In this document: piece by piece, positions 54,717 through 64,000 of the stretch
Numbering within the stretch: position 1 is the stretch's first letter
Layout of the letters: every line of letters starts with the position of its first letter
NCBI GenBank assembly: GCA_013141175.1
Contig: JABFRN010000001.1
Span: 3,306,001 to 3,370,000, forward strand
Source of the DNA: Lysobacter sp.
GTDB lineage: Bacteria; Pseudomonadota; Gammaproteobacteria; Xanthomonadales; Xanthomonadaceae
Direction of reading: 5' to 3'
Length of the DNA stretch: 64,000 nt
The notes under the pieces: generated by a model
Seen by the model: the letters and a program-made list of their open reading frames with translations, nothing else
Database searches by the model: none
What the model was told of the DNA's origin: nothing
Made by a program: the position numbers and the translations under genes

Positions 54717-54744
54717 TCCGTGTTGCGGCTCGCGTGTTGGCGAA

Positions 54745-57627
54745 TCAGAACTTGTAGCTCAGCTCGAGACCGATTTCGCGGCCGATGGCGCTGTAACCCT
54801 GCCAGAAATAGGGATAGGTGGTGAACGTCTGATCGCGCGGTGCGATGTGGTCGAACACATTGTTGATGTTCGCACGCACGTACAGGCTATCCGTGATTTC
54901 CTTGCCGACCGTCATGTTCCACAGGATGTTCGGACCGGTACGGCTCTCGATATTGCCGTTGACGACGTTCGCGTTGGAGGGCGTCCAGATCGGGAAGCTG
55001 CCCGTGCGTGTCATCAGCACGGTGGCATCCCAGTCGCCCCTGCTCCAACTGGTGGTCCAGCGGAGGCGGCTGCGATAGTCGGCGGTGGAGTTGAGGTCGC
55101 GGGTCTGCAGCACCGGATCGCCTTGGCTCGACTGCTGCGTCGATTCCAGTGTGTGCGACCAGGCGAGGCTGGTGTTGAAATTGCCGAAACGATCCGTGTT
55201 CAGCCGGTAGGCGACGGTCGCGTCGATGCCCTTCACACCCTGAAGCGCGAGGTTGATGGGACCGCTGCGAATCTCGGTGATCGCGTTCGTGTTCGGATCG
55301 CGGCTGATGCGCGCCAGGGTTTCGGCGCAGAAGGCCGAACCTGATGCGAACGGGTAGGGATCGCCGTTCGGGAAGAATCCGGTGTTGCAACCCAGTTCCG
55401 CCTGCAGGATCGACGTGCCGGACTGCACGGTCACGACGTCTTCGAGCTCGATGTTGTAATAGTCCGCCGTGACCGACAGCGAATCGGTGATATCCCATAC
55501 CGCGCCTGCGGTCCACGACTTGCCGGTTTCCTCGCGCAGGCCGGGCTGGCCTTCGGAAGTGGTGAACGCCGAATAGTTGTAGGTGCCGCCTGCGCTGCTG
55601 CACACCGAGGGGCTGATGCCGGCCTGGAAGCAACGATAGAAGTCGGTGACCGTGCCGAAGCTGCCGCTGCGTTCCGAGAACACGTAATGCATGTCCGGCG
55701 CCTTGAAGCTGGTCGCGTAGTTGCCCCGGATCAGCAGGCTTTCGAACGGACGGAATTCGAGGCCCACGCCCCAGGTCTTGGCGTCGTCGACGTCGGTGAT
55801 GTCGTCGTATTTGTCGTAACGGCCGGCGAGGCTCACATCGAGCATGCTGAATATCGGAATGCGGAGTTCGCCGCCCGCCGCATAACGCGCGCGCTTGCCG
55901 CCACCACCAGTGCCGGTGAGGTTATAGATTTCGCGTACGTTCGGGAAAATCCGCGGATCGCTCTTGAGATTGTAGGACTGGCGGCTGGCTTCCACCATGG
56001 CCGCGAATCCGATCGGACCGGCAGGCAATTCGAACAGATCGCCGCTCAGCACGAAGCTGGTCGACGCGTTTTCGGATTTGCCGTTGTACTTGACCATGGT
56101 CGACATCGAAGCGTAGTCGGCTTCGGAAATCGGGCCATAGAAATGATCGAGGTTCAGGCGATAGATCGGCAGGCCGTTCGGGATGCCGGCGATGCCGCTG
56201 GTGGTGCCGAGGCGTGGGCCGAGGAAATAGTTGGTGGCGCCGGTCACGGTCAGGCGCGGACGCTCGCGAAGCGCCTGGTACTTGGCGCCGCCGATGGTCC
56301 AATCCCAGTCGAAGCGATCGGCGATGGTGCCGCGCAGGCCCAAGGCCAGATCGTAGGAATTCTCTTCGAATTTCTGGAAGGTGCCCTCGCTCCCGCCATA
56401 GGTTTCGGGCGTCAGTGCACGGATCGGGAAGATGCGCATGCCGAACTGCGGATCGTAGAAACTGGCGCCCGGCTGCGGGCCACCCTGCCACTGTTCCACG
56501 CCGCCGCCCAGACGCGAGCGGGAATTGAAGGCCATGGCGCTGGCCCAGCCTTCCAGATTGTCGTTGAAGTTGTAGGTGCCGTAGACGTAACCGGACAGAT
56601 CGTTGTTGCCGTTCAATACGGTTTGTTCGGCCGGGAAACGGTCGTAACCGCAGCCAGGACCGAAGGTGGCGCCGGTGGCGCTGCTGGTATAGGTGTGCGG
56701 ACGGTAGAAATCGCTGGCGCTGCAGTCGCGACCCGGAGCCTGTACGTAGCTGATGGTCGCGCCGGTGCTGCTGAGGCGACGGATCTGGATGCCGATCGGC
56801 GGCTGATAGCCACCCACGCCCACAGCGCCGTTGACGCCGGGAGGCGCCGGATTGTCTTCGGCCGAATCCATGAAGTCGCGTTGATAGCCGAACAGCGGCT
56901 CCGAGTTGAAGGACTCGAACGCATACGTGACGCTCCAGTTGTCGCCGGATTTGCCGCCGATCCACTGCAAGTCGCCGATGTCGCGACCGCCCTGGGTGCT
57001 GGTCTGGCCCTTGATCTTGAGCAGGTTGCCTTCGTAGTTGGTCTTGAGCACCACGTTGATCACGCCCGCGACCGCGTCGGAACCGTAGATCGCCGAGGCG
57101 CCGCCGGCCAGGATTTCGATGCGCTGCACCGCCGCTGCCGGAATGCTGTTGAAGTTCTGGAAATTGCTGCGACCGTTGTACGGGAACGGATAGTCGTTCG
57201 CGCGACGACCGTTGACCAGCAACAGGGTGCGGCCCGGACCAAGGCCGCGCAGGTTGATTACGCTGGCGTTCGGCGTGAATCCGCCGGCAGCGTTGAAGTC
57301 GTTCTGGGCGAAGCCGGTGTTCGCACTGATGGTTTCCAGCGCGTCGTAAACGGTATTGAAGCCTTCGCGTTCGATCTGCTCAGAAGTGATGACCGTGACC
57401 GGCGATGGCCCTTCGACGTCGGCGCGCTTGATGCGACTGCCGATGACTTCGATACGGTCGAGATTCTGCGACTGCTGGCCGCTGGCCTGGCTGTCCTGCT
57501 GATCGTCTTCGTTGTTGGTGCCGGTATTGGTGTCCTGGGCGAGCGCCATGCCCGAGATCAGGAACGTCGCCAGGATGGCGGAGGTCAGTTGGCTGCGTCG
57601 CAGCCTGAGTTGTGTGCGAGAAGTCAT
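54745..57627 (-). CDS. TonB-dependent outer-membrane receptor
   Basis: A 960-aa receptor with signal peptide (1-29), a Gln/Asp/Ser-rich N-terminal stretch, a plug domain (about 60-180, with RIEVIGSRIKRADVEGPSPVTVITSEQIE) and a beta-barrel ending in LELSYKF, with the terminal Phe needed for outer-membrane insertion. The GSRI opening is common in xanthomonad receptors taking up oligosaccharides or peptides; the substrate is unknown. The ATG at 57627 is preceded by GGGGAAA. A strong terminator follows the gene. Confidence 0.95.
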   Translation of the reverse strand: MTSRTQLRLRRSQLTSAILATFLISGMALAQDTNTGTNNEDDQQDSQASGQQSQNLDRIEVIGSRIKRADVEGPSPVTVITSEQIEREGFNTVYDALETISANTGFAQNDFNAAGGFTPNASVINLRGLGPGRTLLLVNGRRANDYPFPYNGRSNFQNFNSIPAAAVQRIEILAGGASAIYGSDAVAGVINVVLKTNYEGNLLKIKGQTSTQGGRDIGDLQWIGGKSGDNWSVTYAFESFNSEPLFGYQRDFMDSAEDNPAPPGVNGAVGVGGYQPPIGIQIRRLSSTGATISYVQAPGRDCSASDFYRPHTYTSSATGATFGPGCGYDRFPAEQTVLNGNNDLSGYVYGTYNFNDNLEGWASAMAFNSRSRLGGGVEQWQGGPQPGASFYDPQFGMRIFPIRALTPETYGGSEGTFQKFEENSYDLALGLRGTIADRFDWDWTIGGAKYQALRERPRLTVTGATNYFLGPRLGTTSGIAGIPNGLPIYRLNLDHFYGPISEADYASMSTMVKYNGKSENASTSFVLSGDLFELPAGPIGFAAMVEASRQSYNLKSDPRIFPNVREIYNLTGTGGGGKRARYAAGGELRIPIFSMLDVSLAGRYDKYDDITDVDDAKTWGVGLEFRPFESLLIRGNYATSFKAPDMHYVFSERSGSFGTVTDFYRCFQAGISPSVCSSAGGTYNYSAFTTSEGQPGLREETGKSWTAGAVWDITDSLSVTADYYNIELEDVVTVQSGTSILQAELGCNTGFFPNGDPYPFASGSAFCAETLARISRDPNTNAITEIRSGPINLALQGVKGIDATVAYRLNTDRFGNFNTSLAWSHTLESTQQSSQGDPVLQTRDLNSTADYRSRLRWTTSWSRGDWDATVLMTRTGSFPIWTPSNANVVNGNIESRTGPNILWNMTVGKEITDSLYVRANINNVFDHIAPRDQTFTTYPYFWQGYSAIGREIGLELSYKF

Positions 57628-57689
57628 GGATTTCCCCGGTTGCAAGTTATCAAGCGAATAGAGACGGCAGATGGTCCCCCCGTCGTCCG

Positions 57690-57715
57690 TGGCTGAACTT
57701 AACATGACTTTAACG
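57690..57715 (-). promoter_or_regulatory. AT-rich promoter region of the TonB receptor
   Basis: On the minus strand the sequence CGTTAAAGTCATGTTAAG repeats GTTAA twice with 11-base spacing, about one DNA turn, 70-90 bases before the start codon. It could be a promoter or a regulator half-site pair. Confidence 0.35.
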
Positions 57716-57857
57716 ACGCTGTCATGTGAATCGGGTAGGTGCAGGGCATGATTTCCGGCGCCGGCTTGATGTTTTCCCGAGTGCGTCCGGGAAGGGACAA
57801 GATCGGCACATCGGGCGCCGTCTGGCTACTGGCGGGCGGGGCGGACACAATGGCGGG

Positions 57858-58730
57858 ATGAAGACGACCACCACGCTCAGAATTCCGCCGCACGCCGTCC
57901 AGCCGGAGCTGTCTCCCTTGCCCCGGATCCGCAACATCATCGCGATCGGGTCGGGCAAGGGCGGGGTCGGCAAATCGACCACGTCGGCCAACCTCGCCGT
58001 CGCCCTGGCCGATCTCGGGGCCCGGGTCGGCCTGCTGGATGCCGATATCTACGGCCCGAGCATCCCGACCATGCTGGGGTTGTCGGGCCGCCCGGACAGC
58101 CCCGACGGCAAGTCGATCGTCCCGATGCGGGCCCACGGGATCGAAACCATGTCGATCGGGTTCCTGGTCGAACAGGACACCCCGATGATCTGGCGCGGGC
58201 CGATGGCGACTTCGGCGTTGACCCAGTTGCTCAACGAGACCCGCTGGGGCGGCGACGACGGCGATGGTCTGGACATCCTCATCGTCGACCTGCCGCCGGG
58301 CACCGGCGATATCCAGCTGACCCTCGCCCAGAAGATCCCGGTCGCGGGTGCGGTGATCGTGACCACCCCGCAGGACGTGGCCACGCTCGACGCCCGCAAA
58401 GCGCTGAAGATGTTCGAAAAAGTCCATGTCCCCATATTGGGGCTGATCGAGAACATGGCCCAGCACGTGTGCTCGAACTGCGGGCACGTCGAGCATCTGT
58501 TCGGCAGCGGCGGCGGCGAGCGCATGGCCGCGCAGTACGGAGTCCCGCTGTTGGGTTCGCTGCCGTTGGAGATCGCGATCCGCGAACAGGGCGACGCCGG
58601 CACGCCGGTGGTCCGCGCTGCGCCCGCATCCGCAGCCGCGCAGGCCTATCGCGATGTCGCGCAGCGGCTGCTCGCCGAATTGGACAAACGTCCGCGCGTG
58701 AAGGCCGAAATCGGCGCGCAGCTCGTCTGA
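57858..58730 (+). CDS. Iron-sulfur cluster carrier ATPase Mrp/ApbC
   Basis: P-loop ATPase moving 4Fe-4S clusters to apo-proteins. The 290-aa protein has the deviant Walker A GKGGVGKSTTSANLAVALA, DADIYGPSIP, VDLPPGTGD, and the cluster-binding CSNCGH. The N-terminal DUF59 (MIP18) domain of E. coli Mrp is missing, as in many shorter homologues. The ATG is chosen where homology begins, seven bases after a TGGCGGG purine-rich stretch. Confidence 0.93.
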   Translation: MKTTTTLRIPPHAVQPELSPLPRIRNIIAIGSGKGGVGKSTTSANLAVALADLGARVGLLDADIYGPSIPTMLGLSGRPDSPDGKSIVPMRAHGIETMSIGFLVEQDTPMIWRGPMATSALTQLLNETRWGGDDGDGLDILIVDLPPGTGDIQLTLAQKIPVAGAVIVTTPQDVATLDARKALKMFEKVHVPILGLIENMAQHVCSNCGHVEHLFGSGGGERMAAQYGVPLLGSLPLEIAIREQGDAGTPVVRAAPASAAAQAYRDVAQRLLAELDKRPRVKAEIGAQLV

Positions 58731-58810
58731 GCGGATGAACCGATGGCATCCCGTAGAATGCCGGCCCTGACAATGACTGAAAACGGGCCCCGTGGCCCCG
58801 GGACGAGTGC

Positions 58811-59380
58811 ATGAGCATCAAGAGCGACCGCTGGATCCGCCGCATGGCCGAGCAACAGGGCATGATCGAGCCGTTCGAGCCCGGCCAGGTCAAACATGCC
58901 GCCGATGGCCATCGGATCGTCAGCTACGGCACCTCCAGCTACGGCTACGACGTGCGCTGCGCGCGCGAGTTCAAGATCTTCACCAACATCAACTCGACGA
59001 TTGTCGACCCCAAGCACTTCGACAGCGGCAGTTTCGTCGACATCACCGCCGACGAATGCATCATCCCGCCGAACTCGTTCGCGCTGGCGCGAACGGTCGA
59101 ATACTTCCGCATTCCGCGCGACACCCTGGTGGTCTGTCTAGGCAAAAGCACCTACGCGCGCTGCGGCATCATCGTCAACGTGACCCCGCTGGAACCCGAG
59201 TGGGAGGGACACGTCACCCTCGAGTTCAGCAATACCACGCCGTTGCCCGCGCGCATCTACGCCAACGAAGGCGTGGCCCAGATGCTGTTCTTCCAGTCGG
59301 ATGAAGTCTGCGAAACCTCGTACAAGGATCGCGGCGGCAAATACCAGGGCCAGACCGGCGTGACGCTGCCGCGGACGTGA
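58811..59380 (+). CDS. dcd: dCTP deaminase Dcd
   Basis: Converts dCTP to dUTP for thymidylate synthesis. The 189-aa length and motifs match Dcd: [30 protein letters not shown], and the catalytic Glu segment [18 protein letters not shown] followed by [12 protein letters not shown]. No sign of the bifunctional dUTPase form is visible. A TAGAAT -10-like element lies about 55 bases upstream. The last codon overlaps the next gene (GTGA). Confidence 0.95.
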   Translation: MSIKSDRWIRRMAEQQGMIEPFEPGQVKHAADGHRIVSYGTSSYGYDVRCAREFKIFTNINSTIVDPKHFDSGSFVDITADECIIPPNSFALARTVEYFRIPRDTLVVCLGKSTYARCGIIVNVTPLEPEWEGHVTLEFSNTTPLPARIYANEGVAQMLFFQSDEVCETSYKDRGGKYQGQTGVTLPRT

Positions 59381-61134
59381 GTCCCGGAGCGATCCCGTTC
59401 GCCGACAGGCTCGCGCAGGTTTATGCGCTTCTGCAGCAGTCGCGCCTGCTGGAAGCGGAGCAGGCGCTGACGCTGCTGGCGCATCAGGCGCCGCAGGATC
59501 CCGCGCTGCATCGCGCCCGCGCGGTCGCGGCGCAGATGGGCGGCCGGATCGAGGCTGCGATCGATGCGATGCGGACGGCGGTGGAATTCGCTCCCGATGC
59601 CGCGGCATTGCGGATGGAGCTGGGGCAGTTGCTTGCTTCGGCGGTGCGGATCAACGAGGCGATCGTTGCCTTCCAACAGGCGGCCACGCTGCAGCCGGAT
59701 CTGGTCGAAGCCTGGTATTTCATGGGCATGACCCTGTACGGCGCACGCCGCGACGCCGAAGCGCTGCCGGCGCTGGCGCGGGCGTTTGCGCTCGCGCCCG
59801 GGCAACCGCAGATCCTGCGCGCCTACGCCGAAACCGAATACGGCCTCGAGCATCATGCCGAAGCGCTCGCGCTGTACGAGCGTATCGCTGCATCCGGTCA
59901 GCCTCATGATCCGGGACTGCCGCTGCGGCTGTCGCAATGCCGGCGTCGGTTGGGCGAGCCGCAGGCGGCGCTGACCATCGTGCGCGCCGGCCTTGAACGT
60001 TTTCCCGATGACGCGCCGCTGTGGATGGAACTGGGATGGGTCGGGGAAGACCTCGGCGATGCGGCGCAGGCGCAGGATGCGTATGCGCGTGCGCACGCGC
60101 TGCAGCCGGAATGGGGCGATCCGCTCGCCGCCTCCATCGCGCTGCTGCGCGCGAACGCACCGGGCGCGCTCGTGCGCGACGCCGAAGCGATGCTCGCGCA
60201 GGCCAAAGTCCCCGAGCATGAGCAGGCCTATCTGCATCACGTGCTGGGCAAACGCGACGATGCGCGCGGTGCCTACGCCGATGCCGCCCGGCATTGGTCG
60301 GCGGCGAACGCGCTGCGGCGGCGCGTGGATGGGGGATTCGATCGCGTCGAGTATTCCGCGAAGATCGAGGCAGCCATCGGAACATTCACGCTGGATCTGC
60401 TGCGGTCGCGCAATGCCGATGCGCTGCACGACGAGCGTCCTGTCTTCGTGCTGGGCATGCCGCGCAGCGGAACGACGCTGGTCGAACAGATCCTCGCCGC
60501 GCATCCGCAGGTGCATGGCTGCGGCGAATTGACCGGCATCGTCGCGATCGCGCAGGAAGCATTCGAGCGCACCGGGCTGCGCTGGCCGCAGGATGCCGCC
60601 CGTTTCGAAACCGAATGGTTGCGCCAATGCGCCGTCGATTATCTGGATGCTGCCGCGAAACCGGCGCCCGGCGATACGAAACGCCTGGTCGACAAACAAC
60701 CCTACAATTTCCTGCATATCGGACTGATCGCGATGCTGTTCGCGGACGCGCGCATCGTCTGGTGCCGGCGCGATCCGCGCGATGTCGCACTGTCGATCTT
60801 CAGCGAAAGCTTTTCGCCGCTGTCCAGCTATGCCACCGATCTCGACGATATCCGTTTCTTCATCGACGGACAGGAACGCCTGATGCGCCACTGGCAGTCG
60901 GTGTCGCCATTGTCGATCCTCGAAGTGCACTATGAGGACGTCGTCGCCGATACCGAAACGCAGGCGCGCCGGTTGATCGATTTCGCGGGATTGCCGTGGG
61001 ATGCAGCGTGTCTGGCGTTCCACCGCAGCGGCCGCTCGGTGCAGACGCTCAGCCGCTGGCAGGTACGCCAGCCGGTGCATACGCGTTCGGTCGGCCGCTG
61101 GCGCAATTATCCGCAGTGGTTCGGCGAAGCCTGA
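59377..61134 (+). CDS. TPR-repeat sulfotransferase family protein
   Basis: A 585-aa cytosolic protein. The N-terminal 300 residues consist of about seven tetratricopeptide repeats ([40 protein letters not shown]). The C-terminal domain (about 345-580) is a sulfotransferase: PAPS 5' loop [20 protein letters not shown], then VCRRDP-like [15 protein letters not shown], and [19 protein letters not shown]. The acceptor is unknown. It starts with GTG overlapping the dcd stop codon. Confidence 0.9.
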   Translation: MSPGAIPFADRLAQVYALLQQSRLLEAEQALTLLAHQAPQDPALHRARAVAAQMGGRIEAAIDAMRTAVEFAPDAAALRMELGQLLASAVRINEAIVAFQQAATLQPDLVEAWYFMGMTLYGARRDAEALPALARAFALAPGQPQILRAYAETEYGLEHHAEALALYERIAASGQPHDPGLPLRLSQCRRRLGEPQAALTIVRAGLERFPDDAPLWMELGWVGEDLGDAAQAQDAYARAHALQPEWGDPLAASIALLRANAPGALVRDAEAMLAQAKVPEHEQAYLHHVLGKRDDARGAYADAARHWSAANALRRRVDGGFDRVEYSAKIEAAIGTFTLDLLRSRNADALHDERPVFVLGMPRSGTTLVEQILAAHPQVHGCGELTGIVAIAQEAFERTGLRWPQDAARFETEWLRQCAVDYLDAAAKPAPGDTKRLVDKQPYNFLHIGLIAMLFADARIVWCRRDPRDVALSIFSESFSPLSSYATDLDDIRFFIDGQERLMRHWQSVSPLSILEVHYEDVVADTETQARRLIDFAGLPWDAACLAFHRSGRSVQTLSRWQVRQPVHTRSVGRWRNYPQWFGEA

Positions 61135-61164
61135 CGGGTCTGGAGAGTACCGTCGAGATGAAAA

Positions 61165-61191
61165 AACGCCGCCCGGGCAAGGGGCGGCGTT
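61165..61191. terminator. Bidirectional terminator between sulfotransferase and SPFH genes
   Basis: Stem AACGCCGCCC/GGGCGGCGTT (61165-61174, 61182-61191), 7-base loop. A6 on the left gives a U-tract for the minus-strand transcript; the plus-strand side has a short T run. Confidence 0.8.
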
Positions 61192-61203
61192 CCGCATGAC
61201 GGG

Positions 61204-63168
61204 TTACGACGCGCCCGTGATGTTCTCCGGCGCTTCGATGGTCTGCGCCAGTTCCTTGGCTTTGAGCGAGCCCATCAACGACAGCAGTGTGTTGAACGCA
61301 TTGCCGCCATCGCCACCGAGCTGGATCTGCGGCACCAGCGGCACGCGCGACGTCTCGAAGGCTTCGGCGATGCGCAACATCACCGTCTGCATCAATTGCT
61401 TGTCGGCGCCTTCGCCCTCCAGCGCTTCGGATTTCGCCTTGATCGCGGAGGCTTCGGCCTCGCCGACCGCCTTGATCGCCGACGCACGGCCGCTGCCTTC
61501 CATTTCCTGCTTGAAGCGTTCGGCCTGCGCCAGCGCTTCGATTTCCTGCCGGCGCTTCTCGGCCGCCTTCACCGCCGCGGAACCCATGTTTTCCTTGATC
61601 GAGATGTCGACCAGCGAAGCGGTGAGTTCCTTCTGTTTGGACGCACGCTGCTCGGCTTCGTTCAGTTCTCGCTGCTTGTCCGCGGCGATCTGCTTCTGGG
61701 CGAAGGTTTCCACCTGCTCGCGGGCGATCTGGCGGTCGCGCAACTGCGCCATGATGTACTCGATCTGGGTGTCGCCCTGCTGCGGCTTCGGCGTGCCGAT
61801 CAGCACTTCCTGGAATTCCAGCGAGTAGGCGAGGAAGCGCGTCTTCATGTCGACCGATGCCTGGGTCTGCAGCTCGCTGCGCGACTGGATCAGTTCGATG
61901 AAGGTCTTGGTCTGCGAGATGTTCTTGAAGTACGAGGACACCATCGGGTCGAGCGTCTGCTCGACCAGCTGGGCGACGTTGCCGAAGCGTTGGATCACCA
62001 GCGGCGCCTTGCGGTAGTCGATGTGCACGACCACCGACAGCGGCAGATTGGGCTCGAACGCGTCCTTGGTGATCAGCGTGATCTCGCGGAGGTTGGAATC
62101 GAAGCGCGAGCCGCTTTCGCCGGATTTCCACATCAGCACGAAGTTGGTGGTCGGCACCAGCTCGATCTTGCCCGCGTAGGTGTTGAACGCGTATTTGCCG
62201 GGCATCAGCGGGTCCTGCCAGACGCCGCGACAGCCGTTCTGGACCAGTTCGCCGTGGCTGTAGTCCTTGCCGGTGATGTCCTCGCCCTTGCCGCCGGTGT
62301 AGGACACGACCACGCCGACGTGGCCGACCGGGATGATCGTCTTCTTGATGAATTCGACGGTCGCGAACAAACGGTTGATGTAGTACGTGCCTTCGACCAG
62401 TACGCGTTCCTGTCGACCGCGCTTGCCGCCTGCGGCGAGGAATTTCTCGGGCTCCTGGAACGAGTTGTGGTCGTCGCCGACATCGGGCGCCAGCAGTTCG
62501 TCCTTCGGAAGGCCGGGGCCGTCCATCACGGTGACGATGGCGAGCTGGTCGGATTCGTGCGCGCCGGCGTCTTCCTTGATCACCACCGGCACGAACGCCG
62601 AGCGCATGTCGAGCACATCGCGCATCTTGGCGTAGTAGGCCTGTTCGTCGCTGGCGAGGGTGAGCGAGTAGGTGGCTTCCTCGGTCATGACCACGAACAT
62701 CACCGGGTTGATGATGTGGGTACCTTCGCGCAGGACCTTGCGCTGCGGGCCTTTCTGCCCGTTGGCGGTCAGGAATGCGCGCACATCGCGGAAATCCGAA
62801 GCGAGCGCGTTGTCGGCGAGGGTCTGGCCGGCGGGCAGGTCGTGACCGTCGCGTGCGAACACGTAGCCGATCTTGCCCTGGGTGACCGAGACCATCGGAT
62901 GGATGTGCACGCGATACTGGAACGGGAAGAAGAAATGGAAGCCGCCGCGCAGGAGGTCGGGCTGGTAGCCGGCTTCGCCGCCTAGGGCGAGCAGGCCGCT
63001 CTGCACGGAGCCGGATGCGCTCCACAGCTTTTCGACGACGCCGATCTTGTCGTTCGGGATGTATCGGATGACGCCGGAGAAATACAGCAGTGCGCCGATC
63101 GCGCACAAGGAAGCCAAAACGATGCCGGCCGCGAACAGCCAGCTCATATCAGAGGAGGTGCTGAACAT
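61204..63168 (-). CDS. Large SPFH-domain membrane protein
   Basis: A 654-aa protein with one N-terminal membrane helix (about 8-32) and an SPFH/flotillin-like domain starting YIPNDKIGVVEKLWSASGSV, with an unusually long insert (about 60-250) before the SPFH repeat EFIKKTIIPVGHVGVVVSYTGG. The C-terminal 160 residues are a charged coiled coil (REQVETFAQKQIAADKQREL and so on), as in flotillins. Probably a membrane scaffold. The ATG at 63168 follows AGGAAAC; an upstream extension lacks domain features. Confidence 0.88.
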   Translation of the reverse strand: MFSTSSDMSWLFAAGIVLASLCAIGALLYFSGVIRYIPNDKIGVVEKLWSASGSVQSGLLALGGEAGYQPDLLRGGFHFFFPFQYRVHIHPMVSVTQGKIGYVFARDGHDLPAGQTLADNALASDFRDVRAFLTANGQKGPQRKVLREGTHIINPVMFVVMTEEATYSLTLASDEQAYYAKMRDVLDMRSAFVPVVIKEDAGAHESDQLAIVTVMDGPGLPKDELLAPDVGDDHNSFQEPEKFLAAGGKRGRQERVLVEGTYYINRLFATVEFIKKTIIPVGHVGVVVSYTGGKGEDITGKDYSHGELVQNGCRGVWQDPLMPGKYAFNTYAGKIELVPTTNFVLMWKSGESGSRFDSNLREITLITKDAFEPNLPLSVVVHIDYRKAPLVIQRFGNVAQLVEQTLDPMVSSYFKNISQTKTFIELIQSRSELQTQASVDMKTRFLAYSLEFQEVLIGTPKPQQGDTQIEYIMAQLRDRQIAREQVETFAQKQIAADKQRELNEAEQRASKQKELTASLVDISIKENMGSAAVKAAEKRRQEIEALAQAERFKQEMEGSGRASAIKAVGEAEASAIKAKSEALEGEGADKQLMQTVMLRIAEAFETSRVPLVPQIQLGGDGGNAFNTLLSLMGSLKAKELAQTIEAPENITGAS

Positions 63169-63614
63169 GGATATGTTTCCTGGGAATAAGAGATGCGCGT
63201 TCGGCAGGCACGTCCGGAAGCTGGTTTCGACGTCGGCAGAGATGTCGCAACGGACACCGACGGACAGCAGCTTGATGTGTAAAGACGTTGGAGACGTGGC
63301 CGGAGAAAGGGATGAAACGCCGAACGGCATGCGCATTATGCGCTTTTCCAAGGGCGTGGGTGGGCCTGGGGTGGTACTCCGAGGGCGGTGCGGGATACCT
63401 CAATCGAAACAAGCACATGCCGATCCGCGACCGCGGAAAGGCGACGGCGGAGGTCGCTGACGGAGGCGCTGGCGCGAGGGCGGCTTGCGGCCCGGCCCGG
63501 AATGTGTGATTAATTGACGCCATCAATCAACAAGGACGTCCTCGGCCCCGGTCGATGCGGGTCGCCGTCACAGCGAGCCGACACCCGGGGGGAACGGAGG
63601 CCGCATGGGGGAGC
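63169..63614. other. Divergent intergenic region, SPFH gene to H-NOX gene
   Basis: These 446 bases contain no gene that I can support. An AT-rich imperfect palindrome lies at 63510-63530 within it. Promoters for both flanking genes must be here. Confidence 0.6.
63510..63530 (+). promoter_or_regulatory. AT-rich palindrome ahead of the H-NOX gene
   Basis: TTAATTGACGCCATCAATCAA contains the perfect inverse arms ATTGA (63513-63517) and TCAAT (63523-63527) and outer TT/AA matches. It lies about 85 bases before the H-NOX ATG, a place suited to an operator. Confidence 0.45.
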
Positions 63615-64000
63615 ATGTACGGAGTCATCTTCGATTTTCTGCGCAGCTATGTCATCGAGCGCCATGGCGGCCGGGCCACATGGGACGCGCTGCTGGCCGA
63701 GGCCGGCATCGGCTACAAGGTCTACTTCCCGGTGGCCCAGTATCCCGACGAGGAAATGGTCACGCTGGCGACCACCGCCGCGCGGATGCTCAACGTGCCG
63801 ATCACTGCGGTGCTCGAGGATTTCGGCCAATTCGTCGGACCTTCGCTCGTCACGTATTACGAGATGTTCGTCAGGCCGGAATGGAAGACCTTCGATGTGC
63901 TGGAGAACGCCAGCTCGAAGATCCACGACGCGATCCACCGCCACAACCCCAGGCGGAATCCGCCGAAACTCATCGCGAGCCGGACCGGCGAACACCAGAT
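63615..64000 (+). CDS. H-NOX haem nitric-oxide/oxygen sensor, 5' part
   Basis: The frame begins MYGVIFDFLRSYVIERHGG at 63615 and remains open to the window end (128 codons visible), so it is partial. The start MxGxIFxxL, the FGQF motif (70-73), KIHDAIH with the probable haem-ligating His108, and PPKLIA all fit HNOB/H-NOX, aligned with Thermoanaerobacter H-NOX at DEIHLQ and PPRLIAK. The terminal YxSxR haem-propionate motif lies beyond the window. H-NOX proteins bind NO or oxygen and regulate partner kinases or cyclic-di-GMP enzymes; the partner is off the window. Confidence 0.88.
   Translation, partial: MYGVIFDFLRSYVIERHGGRATWDALLAEAGIGYKVYFPVAQYPDEEMVTLATTAARMLNVPITAVLEDFGQFVGPSLVTYYEMFVRPEWKTFDVLENASSKIHDAIHRHNPRRNPPKLIASRTGEHQ

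Noticed and set aside
1..64000. CRISPR arrays, insertion sequences, integrases or phage genes
   Set aside because: No regularly spaced repeats, transposase motifs or phage structural genes were seen.

Overview
The window is chromosomal DNA from a high-GC gammaproteobacterium, most likely of the Xanthomonadaceae/Lysobacteraceae (Lysobacter, Luteimonas or Xanthomonas relatives). The grounds are GC of about 65 percent, frequent GTG/TTG starts with ATGA or GTGA overlaps, a GSRI-type TonB receptor, and blocks such as gcvR-bcp-phoH, pcnB-folK-panB-panC-pgi and nnr-tsaE-amiC-mutL. The assignment is inferred from gene content, not from a marker search. I see no prophage, insertion sequence, CRISPR array, plasmid function or rRNA. 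There is one tRNA (Glu, CTC).

Layout. 1-2043: a membrane histidine kinase and NarL-type response regulator. 2193-4445: an SRPBCC membrane protein, a DUF423 protein and an AlkA-type glycosylase. 4449-10234 (minus): a tightly packed envelope-related run of eight genes: SPFH protein, ribbon-helix-helix protein, DUF4177 protein, frameshifted DUF3887/alpha-beta hydrolase, PH-like membrane protein, M15 carboxypeptidase, secreted protein and acyltransferase-3. A 19-bp palindrome lies upstream of its first gene. 10386-12181: purT and a small conserved protein. 12192-17910 (minus): a GAF-GAF-GGDEF-EAL protein, then a PAP2 / bpt / exonuclease-phosphatase lipoprotein operon. 18150-20153: an ECF-like sigma factor fused to a membrane domain, divergent from a six-EF-hand secreted protein. 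20229-22995: DUF2007 protein, tesB, pirin. 23115-26881: UDP-sugar genes (4-epimerase, UDP-sugar 6-dehydrogenase, galE) feeding surface polysaccharide. 26906-31915: thiD, SulP transporter with its own XRE regulator, GNAT, PhoH. 32038-35597: bcp, gcvR, dapA, lipoprotein, fdxA, tRNA-Glu. 35799-41551: pcnB, folK, panB, SH3-like protein, panC, pgi. 41616-49627: queG divergent from nnr-tsaE-amiC-lipoprotein-mutL-DUF1684. 49661-54539: GumN/TraB protein, an orphan RnfB-like ferredoxin, a lipoprotein, metG, two DUF2147 paralogues. 54745-61134: TonB receptor, mrp, dcd, TPR-sulfotransferase. 61204-64000: a large SPFH protein and the start of an H-NOX haem sensor cut by the window edge.

Most of the window is housekeeping. 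The less ordinary signals are: the eight-gene envelope run with its palindrome and frameshift; the sigma-factor/membrane fusion; an AT-richer segment of about 650 bp inside metG, together with a REP pair translated in frame in the same gene; three AAACATCA half-sites ahead of the XRE-SulP pair; an internally duplicated EF-hand protein; several unrelated families of paired inverted repeats placed tightly at gene ends; and an H-NOX gene with an AT-rich palindrome upstream.
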